In this document: positions 1 through 5,355 of the stretch, one piece after another
Layout of the letters: each line of letters opens with the position of its first letter
Position numbering within the stretch: the stretch's first letter is position 1
Source of the DNA: an uncultured Lysobacteraceae bacterium
GTDB lineage: Bacteria; Pseudomonadota; Gammaproteobacteria; Xanthomonadales; Rhodanobacteraceae
Assembly: GCA_946482585.1 (NCBI GenBank)
Contig: CAMLSI010000374.1
Coordinates: 1 to 5,355 of the forward strand
DNA length: 5,355 nt
Reading direction: 5' to 3'
Made by a program: the position numbers and the translations under genes
The notes under the pieces: generated by a model
Told to the model about the DNA's origin: nothing
What the model saw: the letters and a program-made list of their open reading frames with translations, nothing else
Databases searched by the model: none

Positions 1-138
1 AAGTCCGCAAAGCCGGCGAAGCCCACGAAGGCACGAGCGGTCGCCGCCAGGGCGGTGAAAGCACCGCGGCCAGCCGTGTTCGACGCGGAGCTCGACCGTT
101 TCCGCGCCGGTGTCGGCGGACGCGAGGAAGGCGCTTGA
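1..138 (+). CDS. C-terminal end of an unidentified protein with a Lys/Ala/Pro-rich tail (5' partial)
   Basis: The first reading frame is open from base 1 to a TGA at 136-138, giving the last 45 residues of a protein whose start lies outside the window. The visible part begins with a low-complexity basic stretch of Lys, Ala and Pro (K-S-A-K-P-A-K-P-T-K-A-R...) and ends in a more mixed segment, F-D-A-E-L-D-R-F-R-A-G-V, that could form a short amphipathic helix. Third codon positions are mostly G or C, which supports this frame. Basic Ala/Pro-rich tails occur on many nucleic-acid-binding proteins, such as RNA-modifying enzymes and histone-like proteins, so an RNA or DNA contact role is possible. 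No catalytic domain is visible and I do not recognise the gene. It runs the same way as dbpA, with about 205 bp between them. Confidence 0.55.
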   Translation, partial: KSAKPAKPTKARAVAARAVKAPRPAVFDAELDRFRAGVGGREEGA

Positions 139-343
139 GTGTGTCGGTCCGCGGCTGCCTGGTCAGCGTTGCGGCCGCGGCAGCGCGCTGAGCTGATCGC
201 CGCCCTCGAGCGGCTTGTCCGCACGCGGGCATCCGTGCCGGTCGCCGTCCCGCCGTCGCGCGGCTGACGGCCGGGATCCGGTGTTCGGGTGCGGTGGCGG
301 CGCCGGGCGGCTACACTGCTGCGCCGCATCAGAACCCGCCCTC
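139..343. other. Intergenic region upstream of dbpA, no supported gene
   Basis: These 205 bp lie between the stop of the partial gene and the ATG of dbpA. The dbpA frame stays open upstream to an ATG at 215, but the extra 43 residues are Arg/Cys/Gly-rich and do not resemble the start of any DbpA, so I treat the stretch as non-coding. It holds a small hairpin candidate (GCCGC at 199-203 pairing with GCGGC at 210-214, 6-nt loop) followed by TTGTCC rather than a T-run, which is weak as a terminator. A candidate -10 box for dbpA lies at 312-317. I see nothing else. Confidence 0.5.
312..317 (+). promoter_or_regulatory. Candidate -10 box for dbpA (TACACT)
   Basis: TACACT matches the sigma-70 -10 consensus at four of six positions and sits 26 nt before the dbpA ATG, which would give a short leader of about 20 nt. 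No convincing -35 hexamer appears 16-18 bp upstream. The support is its position, which resembles the boxes upstream of kdsB and the NHL gene. No clear Shine-Dalgarno sequence lies between it and the ATG. Confidence 0.35.
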
Positions 344-1714
<1,371 letters not shown>

Positions 1715-1717
1715 GGC

Positions 1718-2035
1718 TCAGCGCGGCAGCGTTTTCGGATCGATGCCGTCGTCGACGGACTGGATTTCGACCGCCCCGTTTTCGCCACGCCGCACGATGC
1801 AGAGCTGGCGCGTCTCGCCGGATCTGCCGCGGGCCTTGCCGCGCAGGAGCAGTGCGGTGCCGACTGCATCGGAAAACAGCATGAGGTGGCCGTCGGCGCG
1901 CGCACGGCTCAACCGGCTCGCCGCAAGACAGCGGTCGACGACGTCGCGGTAGTGCGCGTTCCACGCGTCGGGCGTGCTGGCGGATGCGGAGGCGGCGAGC
2001 ATCAGGGTCGTCGCGAAAAGAAGCGTCGGTCGCAT
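1718..2035 (-). CDS. Small predicted secreted protein with two cysteines, function unknown
   Basis: A 105-residue protein read leftward from an ATG at 2033-2035 to a TGA at 1718-1720. The N-terminus is a classical Sec signal peptide: short positive start (M-R-P), hydrophobic core TLLFATTLMLAA, then a small-residue region SASAS with likely cleavage near Ala19. The mature part, about 86 residues, starts T-P-D-A-W-N-A-H-Y and has exactly two cysteines, Cys36 (DRCLAAS) and Cys79 (RQLCIVRR). These would suit one disulfide in the periplasm. A segment FSDAVGTALLLRG (54-66) looks like a strand-turn-strand core, and Cys79 lies in another strand. GGGAAG just before the start (about 4 nt away) is a usable ribosome-binding site. 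I do not recognise the family. The signal peptide and its position in an otherwise empty gap argue that it is real; the larger overlapping minus-strand frame is Arg-rich and looks spurious. Confidence 0.72.
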   Translation of the reverse strand: MRPTLLFATTLMLAASASASTPDAWNAHYRDVVDRCLAASRLSRARADGHLMLFSDAVGTALLLRGKARGRSGETRQLCIVRRGENGAVEIQSVDDGIDPKTLPR

Positions 2036-2119
2036 GAGTCTTCCCGGTCGAGTGAGCGGACGAAGCCACGCGAGGTTCGGCGATCGCGCGTCCAGGCTGT
2101 GTGAGCGGCACGCGACGGG

Positions 2120-2150
2120 TTGCGCGACGCGCGCGATGCTCCCCTACAAT
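2120..2150 (+). promoter_or_regulatory. Candidate sigma-70 promoter for kdsB and the phosphatase gene
   Basis: TACAAT at 2145-2150 is a five-of-six match to the -10 consensus and lies 29 nt before the kdsB ATG. The best upstream partner is TTGCGC at 2120-2125, which keeps only the TTG of the -35 consensus and leaves a long 19-bp spacer. The -10 is the convincing half. It lies in the 144-bp gap between the divergent secreted-protein gene and kdsB, and would drive kdsB with the overlapping phosphatase gene. No matching promoter for the minus-strand gene could be picked out in the same gap. Confidence 0.5.
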
Positions 2151-2179
2151 CGCGCGCTCCACCGCTGCCGGATGCGTCC

Positions 2180-2938
2180 ATGTCCGATTTCATCGTCGCG
2201 ATTCCTGCCCGCTATGCGTCGACGCGCCTGCCCGGCAAGCCGCTGAGCCTGATCGCCGGCGAGCCGATGATCGTCCATGTCGCGCGGCGCGCATTCGCGG
2301 CCGGCGCGCGCGAGGTCGTCGTCGCGACCGACGATGTACGCATCCGCGATGCGCTCGCGGAACAGCCGGTCACCGTCTGCATGACGCGCGAAGACCATGC
2401 TTCGGGCAGCGACCGGCTCGCCGAGTGCGTGATGCAGCGCGGCTGGTCCGACGACACCGTCGTCGTCAATCTGCAGGGCGACGAACCGCTGGCGCCCGCG
2501 AGCGGCATACGCGCCGTCGCCGACGTGCTGATCGCGAACGATGCGCCGATGGCGACGCTCGCCACGCCCGTGCAGTCGGCGGAAGAACTGTTCAATCCGA
2601 ATTGCGTCAAGCTCGTCGCGGCCGGCGAGCTCGCGCTGTATTTCAGCCGCGCGCCGCTGCCGTGGGCGCGCGATGCGTTCCAGCAGTCGCGCGATGCATT
2701 GCCGCCGGGCGTGCCGTTCCTGCGCCACATCGGCATCTATGCATATCGCGCCGGTTTCCTGCGGCGCTATGCGCAATTGCCGCGCACGCCGCTCGAGGCG
2801 GCCGAATCGCTGGAACAGTTGCGCGTGCTCGAGCACGGCTACCGCATCGCCGTGCGTATCGCGCCCGACGCGTTTCCGGCCGGTGTCGATACGCCGGAAG
2901 ATCTCGCGCGCGTGAATGCGCTGCTCGCGGGCGCATGA
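2180..2938 (+). CDS. kdsB: 3-deoxy-manno-octulosonate cytidylyltransferase (CMP-Kdo synthetase)
   Basis: This 252-residue cytoplasmic enzyme joins CTP and Kdo to make CMP-Kdo plus pyrophosphate, the activated sugar that Kdo transferase adds to lipid A. Its length is close to E. coli KdsB (about 248). Visible signatures: the nucleotide-binding start [15 protein letters not shown] (8-22); ATDD (49-52); [14 protein letters not shown] (69-82), the Kdo/CTP contact loop; LQGDEP (98-103) with the metal-binding Asp101; [26 protein letters not shown]; and the closing GVDTPEDL with the second metal-site Asp237. All expected catalytic residues are present. The ATG at 2180 gives the standard N-terminus [11 protein letters not shown]. 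The frame remains open upstream to about 2120, but a candidate -10 box lies there. The upstream Shine-Dalgarno match is weak (GGAT, 6 nt before the ATG). The stop overlaps the start of the phosphatase gene as ATGA, suggesting coupled translation. Confidence 0.97.
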   Translation: MSDFIVAIPARYASTRLPGKPLSLIAGEPMIVHVARRAFAAGAREVVVATDDVRIRDALAEQPVTVCMTREDHASGSDRLAECVMQRGWSDDTVVVNLQGDEPLAPASGIRAVADVLIANDAPMATLATPVQSAEELFNPNCVKLVAAGELALYFSRAPLPWARDAFQQSRDALPPGVPFLRHIGIYAYRAGFLRRYAQLPRTPLEAAESLEQLRVLEHGYRIAVRIAPDAFPAGVDTPEDLARVNALLAGA

Positions 2939-3393
2939 AGATCCTCGTCGTCTGCCTCGGCAATATCTGCCGTTCGCCCGTGCTCGAAGCCGTGCTGCGC
3001 GTGCATGCGCAAAATGCCGGCCTCGACTGGGAGATCGCTTCGGCCGGCACCGGCGACTGGCACGTGGGGCGGGGCGCCGATCCGCGCAGCTGCGCGTCGG
3101 CGCAGCGACGCGGCTATTCGCTGGCGGCGCATCGCGCGCGCCAGCTGTGTGCGGCCGACTATCGCCGCTACGACTGGCTGCTCGCGGCCGATCGCAGCAA
3201 TCTGGCCGAAATCCAGCGGCGCCGGCCGGCGGACGCGACCGCGCAGATCGCGCTCGCGCTCGGTTACGCGGGCCTGGTGCAGCCGGTCGACGTGCCGGAC
3301 CCGTACTACGGCAACGCGGCCGGCTTCGATGCGGTCATCGACCTGGCCGAGGCGTTCGCGCGCGAGATCGTCGCGCGGGGCGCGCGATCGTAG
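2935..3393 (+). CDS. Low-molecular-weight protein tyrosine phosphatase
   Basis: A 152-residue cytoplasmic phosphatase of the LMW-PTP/arsenate-reductase-like fold, the normal length for the family. It hydrolyses phosphotyrosine through a phospho-cysteine intermediate. The P-loop near the N-terminus reads [10 protein letters not shown], with nucleophile Cys7, Arg13 and Ser14; the second cysteine, Cys12, is the family's usual redox backup. [10 protein letters not shown] (36-45) is the conserved loop after strand two, LLAADRSNL (82-90) matches the family's usual DxxN helix, and DPYYG (122-126) supplies the general acid Asp122 and the paired tyrosines that BY-kinases phosphorylate in related proteins. 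Everything needed for catalysis is present. The ATG sits inside the end of kdsB (4-nt overlap), so both are probably translated from one message. In many bacteria such phosphatases act on tyrosine kinases of polysaccharide synthesis (Wzb/Wzc type), but no kinase gene is in view and the substrate is unknown. Confidence 0.94.
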   Translation: MKILVVCLGNICRSPVLEAVLRVHAQNAGLDWEIASAGTGDWHVGRGADPRSCASAQRRGYSLAAHRARQLCAADYRRYDWLLAADRSNLAEIQRRRPADATAQIALALGYAGLVQPVDVPDPYYGNAAGFDAVIDLAEAFAREIVARGARS

Positions 3394-3394
3394 A

Positions 3395-3434
3395 GTGCGG
3401 TCGGCCGCGGCCGGCGGCAACCCGCGATCCGCAC
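3395..3434. repeat. Nested inverted repeats downstream of the phosphatase stop
   Basis: Just after the phosphatase stop, GTGCGG (3395-3400) is the exact reverse complement of CCGCAC (3429-3434). Between these arms lie a perfect 12-bp palindrome CGGCCGCGGCCG (3402-3413) and an alternative hairpin, GCCGC (3404-3408) with GCGGC (3414-3418) and a 5-nt loop. A stem here could act as a weak terminator or 3' end protection for the kdsB-phosphatase message. No T-run follows, so it is not a canonical intrinsic terminator, and palindromic GC runs are common by chance in DNA this rich in G and C. Confidence 0.35.
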
Positions 3435-3443
3435 CAATCGGCA

Positions 3444-3465
3444 GGCGGATTGCGCATAATCCGCC
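3444..3465. repeat. 8-bp inverted repeat overlapping a candidate -10 box
   Basis: GGCGGATT (3444-3451) and AATCCGCC (3458-3465) are perfect 8-bp inverted arms around a 6-nt centre, GCGCAT. The right arm overlaps the candidate -10 hexamer CATAAT (3455-3460). A dyad placed this way could be an operator for a dimeric regulator, or simply a hairpin end for the upstream message. It begins 27 nt before the NHL-protein ATG and nothing else nearby repeats it. Confidence 0.45.
3455..3460 (+). promoter_or_regulatory. Candidate -10 box for the thioredoxin-like/NHL gene (CATAAT)
   Basis: CATAAT matches the -10 consensus at five of six positions and stands 31 nt before the ATG at 3492. No clear -35 element is found 16-18 bp upstream. 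If used, the gene has its own short-leader transcript rather than depending on the kdsB message. The box is embedded in the inverted repeat at 3444-3465. Confidence 0.4.
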
Positions 3466-3491
3466 GGCACGGCAGCAGCGGGACGACAGCG

Positions 3492-4919
3492 ATGGCGCAG
3501 CAGATCGAGACGTTCGAATTCCCGGCGGAGCTGGAGTGGGTCAATACCACCCAGATCCCGCACAGCGAGCAACTGCGCGGACGCGTGACGCTGCTGTATT
3601 TCTGGACTTACGACAACGTCAACAGCGTGAACCTGCTGACCGATCTCGCCTGGCTCGAGAACCGGCACCACGACGGCCTCTGCGTGATCGGCATCCATAC
3701 GCCGCGCTATACCGCGCAACGCAGCGCCGCCGCCGTGCTCAAGGCGGTCAACCGGCATCACCTGCGCCATCCGGTCGCGAGCGATCCGGGATTCGTGCTC
3801 TGGCAGAAACTCGGCGTGCAGGCCTGGCCCAGCGTCGTCCTGCTCGACGCCCAGACGCGTCCCGTCGCGATCTTCACGGGCGAGGGGCGGCGCCAGGAAA
3901 TCGACCGGCGCATCACGGACCTGCTCGACGATGCAATCGCGAACGACACGCGCGTCTACGAGAGCTGGCCCGCGGTCGCCCGTCCCGAGCCGCGCCTGCC
4001 GCTGTCGTTTCCGGCGCGCGTGGTCGCGACCGACCGCCATCTGTACATCGCGGACACGGCGCACCACCGCGTGATCGAAACCACGCTGGAAGGGCGCGTC
4101 CTGCGCCAGTTCGGCTCGGGCAACGCCGGTTACTGGGACGGACGTCTCGTCGACTGCGGGCTCGCGTCGCCGCAGGGTCTCGCGCTCGGCAAGGACTGCC
4201 TCTACGTCGCCGATACCGGCAACCATGCGGTGCGCCGCATCCGCCTGCTGCCGGGCGATGTCGAAACCGTGATCGGCACCGGCAAGGCCGGCCGCGACCG
4301 GCCGCAGCAACACACGGAGCCGACCGCGATCGCCCTGTGCGCGCCGGTCGACCTCGTTGTGCACAACGAACATCTGTTCGTGACCGTCGCCGGCCAGCAC
4401 CAGGTCTGGGATCTCGATCTCACGCGCGGTACGCTCGACGTGCTCGCGGGTTCGGGCCATTTCGGTCTAGAAGACGGCGCCGGCCACTATGCGAGCTTCG
4501 CGCAACCGGCCGGCATCACGGCACTGGGCCCGGCGCTGTTCGTCGCCGACGCCGGCGCCGGCGCGGTGCGCGCGATCCGCATCGCCGACCGCCAGGTCAC
4601 GACCCTCGTCGGTGCCGGCCTCTGGGAGTTCGGCGACGCCGCGGGCAAGCGCGATACCGTGCGCCTGCAGCACCCCCAGGGCATCGCCATCGATCCGCGC
4701 GGCCTCGTGTTCGTCGCCGACAGCTACAACAGCAAGCTCAAGGCGATCAACCTCAAGAACGGCGAGACGCGCAGCTTCAACCTGCCTTACCGCTTCCACG
4801 AACCCGAAGGCGTGAGTCTGAGTCCGGGGTCGCTCTGGATCGCAAATACCAACGCCCACGAGATCGTCCGCGTCGACCTCACGAGCGGCAGCTGCCATCG
4901 CGTCGCGATCGGCGAATGA
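3492..4919 (+). CDS. Thioredoxin-like fold plus NHL-repeat beta-propeller protein (NHLRC2-like), active-site cysteines missing
   Basis: A 475-residue protein with no signal peptide or membrane segment, so probably cytoplasmic. Residues about 14-148 match the thioredoxin/TlpA-like domain of the NHLRC2 family: strand LRGRVTLLYFWTY (28-40), helix with TDLAWLE, strand LCVIGIHTPRY (63-73), LWQKLGVQAWPSVVLL (103-118) with the cis-proline Pro113, then a strand ending GEGRR. Where relatives carry a CCINC-type motif after FWTY, this protein has D41-N42-V43-N44-S45, so no CXXC remains. Residues about 174-474 form roughly six NHL-type blades, with cores such as LYIADTAHHRVI (184-195), LYVADTGNHAVRRI (237-250), LFVADAGAGAVRAI (349-362), LVFVADSYNSKLKAI (405-419) and LWIANTNAHEIVRV (448-461); the third (LFVTVAGQHQVWDL) is divergent. 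Such propellers usually bind proteins or other ligands. The ATG at 3492 starts just before the first fold elements; GGGA nearby is only a weak ribosome-binding site. It lies between the phosphatase gene and uvrC with 98-bp gaps each side. The true function is unknown. Confidence 0.9.
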   Translation: MAQQIETFEFPAELEWVNTTQIPHSEQLRGRVTLLYFWTYDNVNSVNLLTDLAWLENRHHDGLCVIGIHTPRYTAQRSAAAVLKAVNRHHLRHPVASDPGFVLWQKLGVQAWPSVVLLDAQTRPVAIFTGEGRRQEIDRRITDLLDDAIANDTRVYESWPAVARPEPRLPLSFPARVVATDRHLYIADTAHHRVIETTLEGRVLRQFGSGNAGYWDGRLVDCGLASPQGLALGKDCLYVADTGNHAVRRIRLLPGDVETVIGTGKAGRDRPQQHTEPTAIALCAPVDLVVHNEHLFVTVAGQHQVWDLDLTRGTLDVLAGSGHFGLEDGAGHYASFAQPAGITALGPALFVADAGAGAVRAIRIADRQVTTLVGAGLWEFGDAAGKRDTVRLQHPQGIAIDPRGLVFVADSYNSKLKAINLKNGETRSFNLPYRFHEPEGVSLSPGSLWIANTNAHEIVRVDLTSGSCHRVAIGE

Positions 4920-4942
4920 CGCCGCGACGCCGTCGCGACAGC

Positions 4943-4961
4943 CCCGCTGCGTTGCGCAGGG
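4943..4961 (+). terminator. Weak hairpin, possible terminator after the NHL gene
   Basis: CTGCG (4947-4951) pairs with CGCAG (4955-4959) around a TTG loop, and with one bulged base the flanking CC (4944-4945) can pair with GG (4960-4961). It lies 23-42 nt after the NHL stop and is followed by ACTTGATT instead of a T-tract, so intrinsic termination is doubtful. The tail overlaps the candidate uvrC -35 region. Confidence 0.22.
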
Positions 4962-4963
4962 AC

Positions 4964-4991
4964 TTGATTCGGCCGATTCCGCGCACATAAG
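4964..4991 (+). promoter_or_regulatory. Candidate sigma-70 promoter for uvrC
   Basis: TTGATT (4964-4969) and CATAAG (4986-4991) each match consensus at four of six positions and are separated by 16 bp. The -10 ends 26 nt before the uvrC ATG, the same distance as at dbpA. GACAAT at 5005-5010 also resembles a -10 box but is only 7 nt from the ATG, too close for a normal leader. No strong Shine-Dalgarno sequence precedes the ATG. Confidence 0.38.
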
Positions 4992-5017
4992 TCCCGCTTC
5001 GCACGACAATCCTCCGC

Positions 5018-5355
5018 ATGGAAACCAGCCCAGCTCCCGTGCCGTTCGACGGCAAGGCCTTCGTCCGCCACCTGACCAGCTCGCCCGGCGTCTATCGCAT
5101 GATCGACGCGCGCGGCGAGCTGCTGTACGTCGGCAAGGCGCGCGACCTCAAGAAGCGCGTCGGTAGCTATTTCCTGAAGCCGCGGCTCGAGCCGCGCATC
5201 ATGGCCATGATCGCGCAGATCGCGCGCGTCGAGACCACGCTGACGCGGACCGAGGGCGAGGCGCTGATCCTCGAGGCGCAGCTGATCAAGTCGCTGAAGC
5301 CGCGCTACAACATCCTGCTGCGCGACGACAAAAGCTATCCGTATATTTTTATCTC
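5018..5355 (+). CDS. uvrC: Excinuclease ABC subunit C, N-terminal part (3' partial)
   Basis: UvrC makes the two incisions flanking a lesion in UvrABC nucleotide excision repair; its N-terminal GIY-YIG nuclease domain makes the 3' cut. Only the first 112 residues are in the window and the frame is still open at the last base. GIY-YIG elements are clear: PGVYRM (23-28) for the GIY part, [18 protein letters not shown] (35-52) for the YIG part with the following basic Arg47, and [13 protein letters not shown] (78-90) carrying the conserved acidic residues of the active site. [16 protein letters not shown] (93-108) is a near-invariant UvrC stretch that distinguishes it from other GIY-YIG nucleases. 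The UvrB-binding UVR motif, RNase H-like domain and HhH repeats would lie beyond the window. The ATG at 5018 gives an 11-residue leader before the domain. In related genomes this gene commonly follows kdsB and the phosphatase gene; here the NHL gene stands between. Confidence 0.95.
   Translation, partial: METSPAPVPFDGKAFVRHLTSSPGVYRMIDARGELLYVGKARDLKKRVGSYFLKPRLEPRIMAMIAQIARVETTLTRTEGEALILEAQLIKSLKPRYNILLRDDKSYPYIFI

Noticed and set aside
215..343. Upstream extension of dbpA to an ATG at 215
   Set aside because: The added 43 residues are Arg/Cys/Gly-rich and unlike any DbpA N-terminus, while the ATG at 344 gives the family length. A candidate -10 box also lies inside the extension.
2052..2108. 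Direct repeat GTGAGCGG at 2052-2059 and 2101-2108 in the divergent gap
   Set aside because: Two 8-mers 49 bp apart in GC-rich DNA are easily chance; there is no third copy and no alignment with the promoter elements.
2916..3491. Extension of the NHL gene frame upstream to about 2916, suggesting a phosphatase-linked fusion
   Set aside because: The upstream part of this frame overlaps the phosphatase gene out of frame and translates to Arg/Ala-rich nonsense. The real start is the ATG at 3492.
3306..4460. Minus-strand open frame of 384 codons opposite the NHL gene
   Set aside because: The composition is that of a frame shadow and no motif appears, whereas the plus strand has clear thioredoxin-fold and NHL signatures.
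4550..4565. GCCGGC-type tandem repeat in the NHL gene
   Set aside because: It is codon repetition for an Ala-Gly-rich blade turn (D-A-G-A-G-A) with the frame intact, not a separate repeat element.
4924..4936. Palindrome GCGACG-C-CGTCGC just after the NHL stop
   Set aside because: The stem reduces to about five pairs with a usable loop and has no following T-run, so it was not called as a terminator.

Overview
The window is very GC-rich DNA with dense coding and strong G/C preference at third codon positions. It encodes CMP-Kdo synthetase (so a Gram-negative cell with Kdo-containing lipopolysaccharide) and a DbpA-type RNA helicase. The order kdsB, low-molecular-weight protein tyrosine phosphatase, (extra gene), uvrC is the one I associate with Xanthomonadales/Lysobacterales in the Gammaproteobacteria. 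That placement is recalled knowledge plus inference, not a database result.

Layout from left to right. Bases 1-138 are the 3' end of an unidentified plus-strand gene with a Lys/Ala/Pro-rich tail. After about 205 bp without a supported gene comes dbpA (344-1714, +), a complete DEAD-box helicase that acts on 23S rRNA during large-subunit assembly. It converges, with only 3 bp between the stop codons, on a small minus-strand gene (1718-2035) for a predicted secreted protein with two cysteines. A 144-bp divergent intergenic region carries a candidate promoter for kdsB (2180-2938, +). The phosphatase gene (2935-3393, +) overlaps kdsB by 4 bp in an ATGA junction, so the two form a tight transcription unit. 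A 98-bp gap with inverted repeats and a candidate -10 box precedes a 475-residue thioredoxin-fold plus NHL beta-propeller protein (3492-4919, +). Another 98-bp gap with a candidate promoter leads into uvrC (5018 onward, +), which is cut by the window end after 112 codons.

Most of the window is housekeeping: ribosome assembly, LPS precursor activation, phosphotyrosine signalling and nucleotide excision repair. The unusual gene is the NHL-propeller protein. It keeps the fold signature and the cis-proline region of the NHLRC2-like thioredoxin family, but the stretch where that family normally carries a CCINC-type cysteine motif reads Asp-Asn-Val-Asn-Ser. It therefore looks like a thioredoxin domain that has lost its redox centre and been kept as a scaffold or binding module. 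I see no mobile element, CRISPR array, tRNA or rRNA, and no sign that any gene has a foreign base composition.
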